Positions 51,711 to 60,608 of a stretch of DNA of 64,000 nucleotides are shown in pieces. The stretch's first letter is position 1. Each line of letters opens with the position of its first letter. The stretch covers positions 124,001-188,000 of the forward strand of contig NZ_DAMBYD010000002.1 of the NCBI RefSeq assembly GCF_032051575.1. Reading direction: 5' to 3'. The stretch comes from Aminipila sp032051575. Lineage in GTDB: Bacteria; Bacillota; Clostridia; Peptostreptococcales; Anaerovoracaceae. A model generated the notes under the pieces. That model made no database searches, was not told the DNA's origin, and worked only from the letters and a program-made list of their open reading frames with translations. A program made the position numbers and the translations under genes.

Positions 51711-51904
51711 CACCACCAAATCAGGAATATAAGAATATAAAATAGAGAACAACAGAATAAAGAAAATAGTCTTATGGGTGATTAAACGGTCACTCTTTTC
51801 TTTTACCCAAAAGTCAGAAATGATTCTGTAATGTATATCTTTAAGCCCTTATACTTCCAAAAACGATATTTTTGCAGATTTATATAATAGATGTAAATAG
51901 TTAT

Positions 51905-51932
51905 ACCAAATGTTGTGAAAAAACATATACTA
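51905..51932 (+). promoter_or_regulatory. SigmaK-like promoter before the spore-surface candidate
   Basis: AC (51905-51906), 17 bases, CATATACTA (51924-51932) matches the sigmaK pattern AC-N17-CATAnnnTA. It lies about 60 bases before ATG 51995, with no sigmaA promoter in sight. Confidence 0.55.
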
Positions 51933-51994
51933 TTGTGATAGTGTTTTAAAAAGAGTTCTATCAATTATTTAAGAGCGGAGGCTTTATTTCATTT

Positions 51995-53137
51995 ATGAAA
52001 GATATCAAATTAACTTACCAAGATGCCCTTACTGAAGATATTGATTTAAGTTCCTTGGCAGTCTCTGAGGAACCGACTGAAAAGAACTTTATAGTCAACT
52101 CGCAGGATGATTCATTCGTTGCAATTTCAAAGCCCAATCTTGCTTATTTATCTACAACTTCAAAAATCCGTTTTAGCGATATTCCTAACGGTGCCGTTGT
52201 TAACTCAATAACTGATGGTTTTCAGACTATAGAATTTAGTTCCGGAATGCGGAAGATTTCGTCAATGGGAATTAATAACTGGGGGGTTCCTCCGTTTACG
52301 GAAGATCCTACGCCAGAAACATTGATCTCTGGTTTTTCTGCAACTTCAATGACATGGGAGTTGTCACGACAATCAAAGGTTTTTGGTTTTGAATTGATGC
52401 CTAATTTATTTGGAACCTACACCTATCGGGTTGAATTCTTTACGGGGCCAGCTCTTGTGGGAAGTATCACTCGTACAATAACAGTGCCAGGTCCACCAAT
52501 TGGTCCAGCAACACAAGGAGCCCGTTTATTCGCAGCAATTACAGATGGCCCTGGGTTTGATCGTATCGTAATTACGAGCCTAAGTGGTAATACTCTTGGG
52601 TTTCTTGTTGCCCAAGTGCGTTACCAAAGTTGCGTAACGTTATGTAACGTAATCACTAAGGATATAGTAACAAAAGGAACAAAAATTCCTGTAACATGCT
52701 GCAGCAACATTCCTGGATATGAAGTGATATGTGTTTCCAATGAGATAAAGGCCAAGATTATATCAACCTGTTGTGACATTCATGAAGACTTTATCTGTCC
52801 GACTTACGGACCTATTGCAGGAGTTAAGACAGCAGACGTAAAAATCTTTGCTGAGCTACAAATCCCAGTGACTATTCGAGCGAATGGTTGCACACCTATC
52901 ACAACGCCATTTACTTGTGTTGAATGTGTTGTCTTCTCTATCGATAATGTGTTTATTTCAAGTGAAATTAAGAATTGTGAAGTAATTTCTGTAACGGATG
53001 TTGTAGGGACCGACTTTAGAATTATTCCTACTGCTCCGGGAACACCACATTGTTGCGTTGAAGGCTTTGCTTCCATTACTGCAAAAGTATCTGGATGTGT
53101 AATGACCAACAGTATTGAAGTAATTAAGTGCCCTTAA
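51995..53137 (+). CDS. Candidate spore-surface protein with Cys-rich C-terminus
   Basis: 380 aa, no signal peptide. Residues 50-210 form a beta-rich domain (F-S-A-T-S-M-T-W-E-L-S...F-G-F-E-L-M-P...F-D-R-I-V-I-T-S-L), resembling anchor-type domains of surface proteins. Residues 215-380 hold about 17 Cys, with paired C-C at three places and C-V-E-C-V. Such Cys-rich, signal-less proteins fit cross-linked coat or exosporium layers, and the sigmaK-like promoter supports late mother-cell expression. I do not recognise the family. AGCGGAGG lies upstream of the ATG. Confidence 0.6.
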   Translation: MKDIKLTYQDALTEDIDLSSLAVSEEPTEKNFIVNSQDDSFVAISKPNLAYLSTTSKIRFSDIPNGAVVNSITDGFQTIEFSSGMRKISSMGINNWGVPPFTEDPTPETLISGFSATSMTWELSRQSKVFGFELMPNLFGTYTYRVEFFTGPALVGSITRTITVPGPPIGPATQGARLFAAITDGPGFDRIVITSLSGNTLGFLVAQVRYQSCVTLCNVITKDIVTKGTKIPVTCCSNIPGYEVICVSNEIKAKIISTCCDIHEDFICPTYGPIAGVKTADVKIFAELQIPVTIRANGCTPITTPFTCVECVVFSIDNVFISSEIKNCEVISVTDVVGTDFRIIPTAPGTPHCCVEGFASITAKVSGCVMTNSIEVIKCP

Positions 53138-53210
53138 TATGTAGTATTTTAAAAGGCCAGTTTGGGATAAATAGCAGACCCGCCTTAATAAAATGATTTT
53201 TTGTATAAGA

Positions 53211-53257
53211 AAAACAACCTTCAAATGCACTAAAACCAACGATTTGAAGGTTGTTTT
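53211..53257. terminator. Perfect bidirectional terminator
   Basis: AAAACAACCTTCAAAT and ATTTGAAGGTTGTTTT form a perfect 16-bp stem between convergent genes. Confidence 0.92.
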
Positions 53258-53266
53258 ATTGTAAGC

Positions 53267-54850
53267 CTAAATTTCAGGCAAAGATTTCACTGCCATCACC
53301 GTATTAGCTTTCTTTGTAATGGTTACAGTCATACTTTTTCCATCCCAGTTTACCTCTGCTCCTGATTCTTCTGAGATTGACCTGGCTGGATAAAGTTGGG
53401 GAGCTGAAAGAGGTGCTTTAACAAGATCGTATGTCTTAATAGATTTGTCTAATTCAGACTTCTCCATAAGCTTACCATCTAAAACAACAGCTGAAATAAG
53501 AGTTGTATTTTTAATATTGGCTAAAGGATTGGCTTTAAGTACAACTAAATCTGCCAGTTTTCCTTCTTCCACTGAACCAAGCTCTTTTTCTCTCTCCAGG
53601 TACTTGGCAGGATTTATTGTAGCTGCTTGCAGTGCCTGCAAAGGAGTAAGACCTGCTTTCACCAGCAGCTCCAATTCATCGTGTAGTGAAATCCCAAAAA
53701 TCATATTAGGCACTCCAAATACAGAATCAGTGCCTGCTAGAAGAGGGACTCCTGCGGCATTCATTCTGCCTGTAAGCTTCACACAGTTCAGACTATATGT
53801 ACTATACATTTCTTGAGATTTCTTTATTTCTTCGATTATTTGAATCCATTGTTTCTGATACTGGGTAGGCACATATTTCGCCCTTAAATCAATGTTTTTA
53901 CAAGATGGATTTTTTAAAGCAACCAATGTAGGTACCTGCCATGTTTTATTTTTTATAAAGGTTTGAAACAGCTTCTCTGCACGTTGAGGGTCGTACATAA
54001 TAAAAGCTTTGTTTTGTGCCTCTATTAAAGAATTAAATTCTTCCAATTTAGGATCTCCCAACAGCTCTTTTTCAATACTTGAAGTTGCAATAAACAAGCC
54101 AACCAGATGCTCCATACTTTTCATTCCCATTTCAGAAGCCTCTAAGGCTGTGACCTGGTTTGGTAAATGTCCTACAACGGGAAGCTTATAATTTTTGGCT
54201 TCATCAAACACAGCCTTTGTAAGCCTTTCTGGTAAGTTTGAATAAATCTTTATGTGGTCCGCCCCTTTATCAGCCATTTTACGCACAGCATTACGCGCTT
54301 CTTCTTCAGTATTTAAACTAAGCATATGGGGGGGAATACCATTTCCAGGGAGTTTGTTTAATGTCTGCCCAGCATATGCAATCCTTGGTGCAGGAGTACC
54401 ATTTTTTATAGCTTTATTCCATAACTCAATATTTTCCAACGTTGCTCCCATATCTCTGACGCCTGTAACACCGTTGCCCAACAATAATGGAAAGGCATGT
54501 TCATGTTCAGAATTTTGAGTACTCAAATGGACATGCATATCCCACAAACCAGGAATGATATATTGACCTGTGGCATCATAGGATTGTGCTTTGTCAGGTA
54601 TAATTACTTTGTCGCTCTCCTCAATTTTAGTAATCTTATTATTAGTGACAACTATGGATTGGTTGGGTTTCAATTTACCAGAATGTACATCAACAATGGT
54701 TGCATTTTTGATAACTAATGTCTGCCCAGCTTGTTTTTTTGGCTCCATACTCGCAGACACCGGACCGGTATTGGCTAATAATGTAAAACATAATACAAAT
54801 ACCATCAATAATACTGAATCTTTCCTTTGATGTGAACTTACTCTTTTCAT
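53267..54850 (-). CDS. Secreted amidohydrolase (imidazolonepropionase-like)
   Basis: 527 aa. A signal peptide (residues 1-35, ending near V-S-A-S) precedes a composite beta domain and the metal barrel: W-D-M-H-V-H-L-S (first His pair), K-I-Y (lysine position), V-G-H-L-P, E-H-L-V and L-A-G-T-D-S (Asp). The C-terminal K-L-A-D-L-V-V-L is usual for the family. It probably hydrolyses a peptide-like amide outside the cell, as prolidase-like members do. It stands alone. Confidence 0.88.
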   Translation of the reverse strand: MKRVSSHQRKDSVLLMVFVLCFTLLANTGPVSASMEPKKQAGQTLVIKNATIVDVHSGKLKPNQSIVVTNNKITKIEESDKVIIPDKAQSYDATGQYIIPGLWDMHVHLSTQNSEHEHAFPLLLGNGVTGVRDMGATLENIELWNKAIKNGTPAPRIAYAGQTLNKLPGNGIPPHMLSLNTEEEARNAVRKMADKGADHIKIYSNLPERLTKAVFDEAKNYKLPVVGHLPNQVTALEASEMGMKSMEHLVGLFIATSSIEKELLGDPKLEEFNSLIEAQNKAFIMYDPQRAEKLFQTFIKNKTWQVPTLVALKNPSCKNIDLRAKYVPTQYQKQWIQIIEEIKKSQEMYSTYSLNCVKLTGRMNAAGVPLLAGTDSVFGVPNMIFGISLHDELELLVKAGLTPLQALQAATINPAKYLEREKELGSVEEGKLADLVVLKANPLANIKNTTLISAVVLDGKLMEKSELDKSIKTYDLVKAPLSAPQLYPARSISEESGAEVNWDGKSMTVTITKKANTVMAVKSLPEI

Positions 54851-54972
54851 TTACTTTACTCCTCTAAATTATTATGAACTTGATAATTTTATTGTACATA
54901 CCAAAGCTTACTCTTTATTTAACAAAACCTTACAAAATCCTTACGCTTAGTACTCAATAATTCTGTAGAAAC

Positions 54973-55056
54973 ATAGGGACAGTTCTATCGCTTCCATATA
55001 AAGTTTAATACAAAATCGTTAACATACAGGATGTTTACAGCAAAAGAGAATGCTGC
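54973..55056 (+). pseudogene. Fragment of the 61299-type hydrolase gene
   Basis: Bases 55012-55056 match 62339-62383 at 43 of 45 positions and encode K-S-L-T-Y-R-M-F-T-A-K-E-N-A-A, part of the C-terminus of the hydrolase at 61299. The flanks are unrelated. Just upstream is GGGACAGTTCTATCGCTTCC (54976-54995), which I recall as a recurrent motif near mobile sequences. The rest of this 357-base gap (to 55207) holds only a promoter-like AT-rich stretch for the cupin. Confidence 0.75.
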
Positions 55057-55207
55057 AACCCCTTTTGCTGTTGATTTTTTCATGTTGCATGAGCCAATAA
55101 GATTTACGTTTTTAGTAAAATGTGGTATTATTGTTCAAAATACGGGGTTATAAAAGAGTATACCAATTTAAAAAATTAATTTAATTAAGAAAGGAAAACG
55201 TGAGAAT

Positions 55208-55540
55208 ATGTTAAGTAATTTCCCTGAACCAATATTGAATCTCCCTGAAGCAGATATTCCGATTAAGGGTATAAAAGCCTATCTTTCCCAGGCAGAAAAT
55301 CATCAGATTATTTTTATGGAGTTTTCAGAAGATGTTGATTTGCCAGAACATGACCATGAAAGTCAATGGGGAATCGTTCTTGAAGGAAAAATAGAATTAG
55401 TGATTGATGGGGTAAATTATACTTATGCAAAAGGAGATCGATATTTTATCCCAAAAGGTGTAAAACATTCCGGGAAAATATTTGCTGGATATGCAGACAT
55501 TACTTATTTTAATCAAAAAGATAGATATAGAGTAAAATAG
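55208..55540 (+). CDS. Cupin-domain protein
   Basis: 110 aa, a single cupin: motif 1 P-E-H-D-H-E-S-Q-W-G-I-V-L-E-G (two His and Glu as metal ligands), motif 2 G-D-R-Y-F-I-P-K-G-V-K-H-S-G. It probably binds a metal and a small ligand; the role is open. AAGGAAAACG precedes ATG 55208. Confidence 0.88.
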   Translation: MLSNFPEPILNLPEADIPIKGIKAYLSQAENHQIIFMEFSEDVDLPEHDHESQWGIVLEGKIELVIDGVNYTYAKGDRYFIPKGVKHSGKIFAGYADITYFNQKDRYRVK

Positions 55541-55693
55541 AAAAGACAAGGATTAAGAAAAAATCTGCCAAGGAACTATCAGGTGTCGATGACATATTAT
55601 TGAGGCATTTGATTGAGGCATTTGAACCAAACAAGATGTTGTGGTTTTATTCTCTTGATTTGGGAGAAAATTTATAGATACGAGGTGCGATAA

Positions 55694-56386
55694 ATGGCGG
55701 ATATTTTAATCATTGATGATGATAAAGAATTATGTGTTTTGTTAAAACAATGTTTACAAAACGACGGATATAATGTCCATGTTTTACATAATGGAAATGG
55801 GGTTTCAGAATTATTAAAGGGTATTGATTTAGTGATTTTGGATGTTATGCTGCCCGGAGAAAACGGCTTTGATGTTTTGAAAAGAATAAGAAATATATCA
55901 GACATTCCTGTTTTAATGCTATCTGCCAAAAGCAGTGAAATGGATAAGGTAATTGGGCTTAGAACTGGAGCAGATGATTATCTTACAAAGCCATTCGGAT
56001 TATCTGAACTTATTGCAAGAGTAGATAATCTAATTGAACGTTTTAAGGTTTTAAACAATATGGCGATTTCATCTGAGCCGCTTAAATTTAACAATTTAAA
56101 GATTGATACTAAAAAATGCATTGTTATTAAAAATAACAGTGCAATCGCATTAACTGCAAAGGAATATAGGCTACTTTGCTTTTTTGCACAAAACCCAATG
56201 CAGGTATTTACTAAGAGGCAAATATACCAAAATGTGTGGGATGAAGATTTTATGTATGATGATAATACCATTATGGCACTCATCTGCAGATTAAGAAAAA
56301 AATTAGAAGATAACCCCGAAAATCCTACTTTTATACAAACGGTTTGGGGTATAGGATACCGTTTTAACAACGAGGGAACGGTATAA
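55694..56386 (+). CDS. OmpR-family response regulator
   Basis: 230 aa. I-I-D-D-D-K-E-L at the start, phosphoacceptor in L-V-I-L-D-V-M-L-P, L-S-A-K and T-K-P-F-G; winged helix ending T-V-W-G-I-G-Y-R-F. Its stop codon overlaps the kinase ATG by one base (TAATG). First gene of a run through a beta-lactamase-like protein to an ABC transporter. Confidence 0.93.
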   Translation: MADILIIDDDKELCVLLKQCLQNDGYNVHVLHNGNGVSELLKGIDLVILDVMLPGENGFDVLKRIRNISDIPVLMLSAKSSEMDKVIGLRTGADDYLTKPFGLSELIARVDNLIERFKVLNNMAISSEPLKFNNLKIDTKKCIVIKNNSAIALTAKEYRLLCFFAQNPMQVFTKRQIYQNVWDEDFMYDDNTIMALICRLRKKLEDNPENPTFIQTVWGIGYRFNNEGTV

Positions 56387-57303
56387 TGATTGTATTTCTT
56401 TGGGCAAGCATTGCTATTCTTTCTGGTATAGTGTGCTTTTTGATTATGAAACAATATATTCAGTACAGACAAATCAAAAATATAAAAATAACCATTGAAG
56501 ACATTTTAGGCGGGCAGGACAGTTCAACCCTGTTTACTAATAAAGATGATGTACTTGGGGAATTGGTTTTTGAAATCAATAAATTAATATCTTCATATAG
56601 AGTGCAAAAGCAAAACTATGAAAAAGAACGAAACTCAAAAAAGGAATTACTTTCAAACTTATCTCATGATGTGAGAACTCCTCTTGTTTCGGTTATTGGC
56701 TATATAGAAGCTGTTATACAAAATAGAATAGATGAAAGAAATAAAAACGACTATATCGAAACTGCATATAATAAGGCCCTGGTATTAAAAGAGCAAATTA
56801 ATCAGTTGTTTGAGCTAGTTCAAAGTGATGCAAATGAAATTGTATTACACTTTGAAAAGGTAGATATTTGTGAGTTGCTTAGACAAGTAATCATTGACTT
56901 TTTGCCCGCAATAGAAAAAGATCAAATTACTTTTGAATCCAATATACCCGATAATGAAATTTATATTTCAGCAGATAAATACTGCCTCACAAGAATATAT
57001 CAGAATCTTATTAGAAACACTTTGATACATGGTAAAAGCGGTAATTATCTTGGTGTTTTTGTAAGTAAAACAAACTCTGATGTTTATGTTGATATAACGG
57101 ACAAAGGCATGGGCATAGAAAAAGAACATTTACCATTCATCTTTGATAGACTTTATAAGGCTGATAATGCAAGAACAAGGGGCAGCGGCTTAGGACTTGC
57201 GGTGTCCAAAGAGCTTGCTAATAAAATGAACGGTAAGATAGAGGTACTTCGTTCTATACCTAGGGATACAGTATTTCGTATAACTTTTCCTGTCATTGAG
57301 TAA
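56386..57303 (+). CDS. Sensor histidine kinase, short sensor
   Basis: 305 aa with a single N-terminal membrane helix (residues 2-22) and no real extracytoplasmic domain, as in intramembrane-sensing kinases. H box L-S-H-D-V-R-T-P-L-V-S-V-I-G (about 96), N box Q-N-L-I-R-N-T-L-I-H-G, G boxes D-K-G-M-G-I and G-S-G-L-G-L-A-V-S. Such kinases often sense through their ABC transporter, here the BcrAB-like pair downstream. Confidence 0.92.
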   Translation: MIVFLWASIAILSGIVCFLIMKQYIQYRQIKNIKITIEDILGGQDSSTLFTNKDDVLGELVFEINKLISSYRVQKQNYEKERNSKKELLSNLSHDVRTPLVSVIGYIEAVIQNRIDERNKNDYIETAYNKALVLKEQINQLFELVQSDANEIVLHFEKVDICELLRQVIIDFLPAIEKDQITFESNIPDNEIYISADKYCLTRIYQNLIRNTLIHGKSGNYLGVFVSKTNSDVYVDITDKGMGIEKEHLPFIFDRLYKADNARTRGSGLGLAVSKELANKMNGKIEVLRSIPRDTVFRITFPVIE

Positions 57304-57389
57304 TTTGTCAGAAAAATATCAGATTCTTATAAGTGCGATGTCATAAGCGTTTGTTACGATAAGCTCATACATAAAAAAGGAGAGCTTAT

Positions 57390-58835
57390 ATGAAAAACAA
57401 AATGATTAACAAAATGGTAATTAGTCTATTGATTTTAGCAACTTTATTTTCCGTAGCAGCTTGTAGCAGGAAAGACGAGGACTATAGGAATAGTTTAATT
57501 GACAAGTATAACCCGCAGGGGGCTTCTATTGTTCTTATTGAGGGTGGACAAATAGCAGAGGTGAGAAATTATGGCAGGGCAAATGTAGAAAAAAATATAC
57601 CTGTTACTAATAAAACGACTTTTAAGATTGCTTCCATATCTAAAGTGGTAACAGCTTATACAGTCATGCAATTAGTGGATGAAGGTAAATTAGACTTAGA
57701 TGCACCAATCTCAAGCTATCTGACTCGTTGGAAATTACCATCAAGTGAATTTCATAATGATAAAGTTACGTTGAGAACTTTATTATCTCATACATCGGGT
57801 GTCAGTGGCAGTGATGAAATATATGAAAAGTCATTGCCAGATGTTGCAACTGCATTAGAAAATAAGCAAATACATTTAAAACGAGAACCAGGAGAAGAGT
57901 TTGAGTATTCTGAATTTTCAGGGTTCGGGATTTGCCAGTTGGTGATTGAGGAAGTAACAGGGGAAAAGTTTGAAGATTATGTTGTAAAAAACGTGTTTCA
58001 AAAGTTAGGCTTGCTGGATACTTCTTTTGCAAATAAAAGTGTGGGAGATTGTTTTATGGCAACCCCTTACGCTGGTTTAGGAAAAGCAGTAGACCCAGCT
58101 CCGCTTGTTATGACTGGAGCTGGAGGCGTTACTACAACGTCTACGGATTTAGCAAAGTTTACTATTGCATTAATGGACTATTATAATAATGACACAGAAA
58201 TGTTCCAGATTCAGAAGAACACTCAAAGTAACATCGGGGAGTGTTGTCTGGGAATATTTGCTCAGACTCTTTCTGATGGTAGGAAGGTATATGAACATAA
58301 TGGAACACTGACTGGGTGGAATGCGCAAATGGTATTTGAACCTCATAGTAAAAATGGAATGGTTATAGTAACAAACTCTGACAAAGCTTACTATTTAACC
58401 TATGAAATGATGGAAAAATGGGGACAAAAAGTATTAGGTGAGCCAATAGAAATCAGCGCTATTGCTTCTCTTAGCAAAAATACCGATAATGTAGCTATTA
58501 TTATGGCTCTAATAGATGGTTTAGCCCTTATAATATTGTTAACTAGAGTTTATCGAAAAAAACTAAAGAACATTGGTAAAAGATATAAAGGAACTGTGAT
58601 TGTATTTCTACTTACTACAATTATATCGGGAAGCTGCTTTTTCTTATTTTATTCTGATATTCCATTTGATTTGTTATTTGGCATGAAAGATTATTGTTTA
58701 TTTACATTTTTTCCTCCTTCCCTTAGAATTATTCTATTTGAGTTAGTAGTATTCTTTGGAATACTTATTGCCAGGACACGATTTGTCCGTAATAAGAAAC
58801 CAATGACTAAAATTGCTGAGGAGAAACATATATGA
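57390..58835 (+). CDS. Membrane-anchored beta-lactamase-like serine hydrolase
   Basis: 481 aa. Lipobox S-V-A-A-C (Cys 25). The class C/PBP-like domain follows: S-I-S-K as S-x-x-K (about residue 79), Y-S-E in the Y-x-N position, and E-H-N-G-T-L as the K-T-G equivalent. The C-terminal 120 residues contain three to four hydrophobic helices, so the protein is tethered at both ends. It may act on peptidoglycan peptides or D-amino-acid esters, or help resist envelope antibiotics. It overlaps the ATPase start by 4 bases. Confidence 0.88.
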   Translation: MKNKMINKMVISLLILATLFSVAACSRKDEDYRNSLIDKYNPQGASIVLIEGGQIAEVRNYGRANVEKNIPVTNKTTFKIASISKVVTAYTVMQLVDEGKLDLDAPISSYLTRWKLPSSEFHNDKVTLRTLLSHTSGVSGSDEIYEKSLPDVATALENKQIHLKREPGEEFEYSEFSGFGICQLVIEEVTGEKFEDYVVKNVFQKLGLLDTSFANKSVGDCFMATPYAGLGKAVDPAPLVMTGAGGVTTTSTDLAKFTIALMDYYNNDTEMFQIQKNTQSNIGECCLGIFAQTLSDGRKVYEHNGTLTGWNAQMVFEPHSKNGMVIVTNSDKAYYLTYEMMEKWGQKVLGEPIEISAIASLSKNTDNVAIIMALIDGLALIILLTRVYRKKLKNIGKRYKGTVIVFLLTTIISGSCFFLFYSDIPFDLLFGMKDYCLFTFFPPSLRIILFELVVFFGILIARTRFVRNKKPMTKIAEEKHI

Positions 58836-59746
58836 TTTTAGAAACTTTCGGATTAACAAAGCAGTATGGTACACAGTTAGCAGTTTCTGATTTGAATATT
58901 CATGTAAAAAAAGGTGAAGTTTACGGCCTTTTAGGTAGAAACGGGGCAGGTAAGACTACTGCAATTCGTATGGTAATGGGACTTATACAGCCCACAAAGG
59001 GAGATGTGATACTATTTGGTGAAAAAATGATTGTACCAACAAAACAGAGCTTTAACAGAATTGGTGCATTGATTGAAACACCGGCTTTTTATGAAAACTT
59101 AACTGCTAGGGACAATTTGAGAATTATTGCTGATCTAAGGGGAACTCAATCTAAGGATTCAATCGACAAAGCGTTAACTCTAGTAAATTTAGAAAATGAG
59201 AAAAGTAAAAAGGTAAAGCAATTTTCACTGGGTATGAAACAGCGGCTTGGTATTGCCATGGCGTTGATGCACGAACCAGAATTCATTATTTTGGACGAGC
59301 CCACAAACGGGCTTGACCCTGTAGGTATACAACAAATCAGATTATTAATCAAAAAATTATCTGTTGAAAAAGGAGCTACCATTTTAATTTCCAGCCATAT
59401 TTTAAGTGAGATTGAGCAAATGGCAGATACAATAGGTATTATCCACCAGGGAAGACTAATTGACGAACTTTCTATGGACGAAATCAAACGCAGAAATCGT
59501 CATTATGTAAAGATGACAGTTTCTGATATGGCCAGGACAATTCCAATTTTGGAAAAAGGACTGAACATTACAGATTTTGAAATCAAAAATGACAGAGAAC
59601 TAAAAATTTATCAAATTGAAGTAAACTTCGAAGAAGTAAATCGCCTGTTAAACAAGAATGAAATAGGAGTTTCAGAAATCAGCCTGAATAAAGGTAATTT
59701 AGAGGAGTATTTCCTAAAGTTAACAGGGGGTGATACAATTGGCTAA
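58832..59746 (+). CDS. BcrA-type ABC ATPase
   Basis: 304 aa, the length of BcrA-like ATPases with a C-terminal extension. Walker A G-R-N-G-A-G-K-T-T (37-45), I-E-T-P-A-F-Y-E-N-L-T E-loop, signature F-S-L-G-M-K-Q-R-L-G-I-A, Walker B F-I-I-L-D-E-P-T-N-G-L-D-P, and H-loop S-S-H-I-L. ATG overlaps the hydrolase stop (ATGA). With the permease it would expel bacitracin-like or lantibiotic peptides. Confidence 0.92.
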   Translation: MILETFGLTKQYGTQLAVSDLNIHVKKGEVYGLLGRNGAGKTTAIRMVMGLIQPTKGDVILFGEKMIVPTKQSFNRIGALIETPAFYENLTARDNLRIIADLRGTQSKDSIDKALTLVNLENEKSKKVKQFSLGMKQRLGIAMALMHEPEFIILDEPTNGLDPVGIQQIRLLIKKLSVEKGATILISSHILSEIEQMADTIGIIHQGRLIDELSMDEIKRRNRHYVKMTVSDMARTIPILEKGLNITDFEIKNDRELKIYQIEVNFEEVNRLLNKNEIGVSEISLNKGNLEEYFLKLTGGDTIG

Positions 59747-60464
59747 CATAATTAGAACAGAATTAAGAAAGCTAAAGGGTTCAAATATTTTATGGATTTG
59801 CCTTGCAGGATGTTTTCTCTTACCAGTGATGTCACTTTTTGTAGGGAACAGCGTTAGTCGCCCTAACGGATGGGTGGAATATTGTACGCAAAGCATGTGG
59901 ATGTCAATTTTATTATTATGGCCTTGCATTTTTGGGCTTATGGGAACTTACATTTTTACAAGAGAACGCATAGAGAATACATATAAAAATTTGTTTATTA
60001 TTCCTGTAGGCAGAGTTTCACTTGTATTGTCGAAGTTGTTTGTCTTGCTAATTGGAATACTTGGAATAACGTTTTTATCTTATATATTAAATATTGCGGG
60101 AATCCTTATTGGTGTTAAGTTTAATTTGAATGAATTTCTGCAAGGAATGGAAACTTATTTACTGTCCGGATTGCTTACGTTTATAGCGATGCTCCCTGTT
60201 ATGTTTATCGCTTTAATGAGTAAAAAAGGGTTTTTAGTATCTGTGTGTGTTACTTTTATTTATGCTTTTATTTCATTTATTGGAATTTGGTCACCTGTGC
60301 TTTCCTCTGTATTGCCGATTATCTCAATCTTGAGAATTTGCAATATTACGGCTCTAAGCATAGAGTATTCTTTTCCAATGGCAATGAATCTAATTTGTAT
60401 GGCGATTATTGGACTTGTGTCTATAATAGGTATTATCTATGCTGCAAAGAAACAAGAGGCATAA
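59739..60464 (+). CDS. BcrB-type ABC permease
   Basis: 241 aa from TTG 59739, placed 8 bases after AGGGGG and overlapping the ATPase stop by 8; the GTG at 59730 lies inside that site. Six hydrophobic segments; N-terminal I-I-R-T-E-L-R-K-L-K-G-S-N-I-L-W is typical of ABC-2 permeases. Membrane subunit of the transporter. Confidence 0.85.
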   Translation: MANIIRTELRKLKGSNILWICLAGCFLLPVMSLFVGNSVSRPNGWVEYCTQSMWMSILLLWPCIFGLMGTYIFTRERIENTYKNLFIIPVGRVSLVLSKLFVLLIGILGITFLSYILNIAGILIGVKFNLNEFLQGMETYLLSGLLTFIAMLPVMFIALMSKKGFLVSVCVTFIYAFISFIGIWSPVLSSVLPIISILRICNITALSIEYSFPMAMNLICMAIIGLVSIIGIIYAAKKQEA

Positions 60465-60528
60465 AATGTTGTTTGGAATTTAAGCAGTTAAATGTCGAAT
60501 AAATTATTTAAAAAAAAGTCAAAGCATA

Positions 60529-60556
60529 TTGACATTTCATAAAATAAGGATATAGT
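60529..60556 (+). promoter_or_regulatory. Promoter of the TetR gene
   Basis: TTGACA (60529-60534), 16 bases, TATAGT (60551-60556). The -10 lies within the left arm of the 46-bp palindrome. Confidence 0.75.
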
Positions 60557-60596
60557 TATATTACCAATGGTAATTACCATTGGTAATATAACTATA
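60551..60596. promoter_or_regulatory. Perfect 46-bp palindrome, likely TetR operator
   Basis: Each 23-base half begins TATAGTTATATTACC and ends AATGGTAA; the second half is the exact reverse complement. The inner TTACCAATGGTAA occurs in both halves, each itself nearly palindromic, so two dimers could bind. It covers the -10 and the start site of the TetR gene 12 bases downstream. Confidence 0.85.
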
Positions 60597-60608
60597 TAGG
60601 CGGTTAAA

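Noticed and set aside
55631..55681. Possible sixth rlmD-type footprint (AAGATGTTGTGGTTTT ... TTTATAGATA)
   Set aside because: Some likeness to the flanks of repeats A and C, but no R-H-V-E frame can be read without assuming a deletion. Too weak to list.
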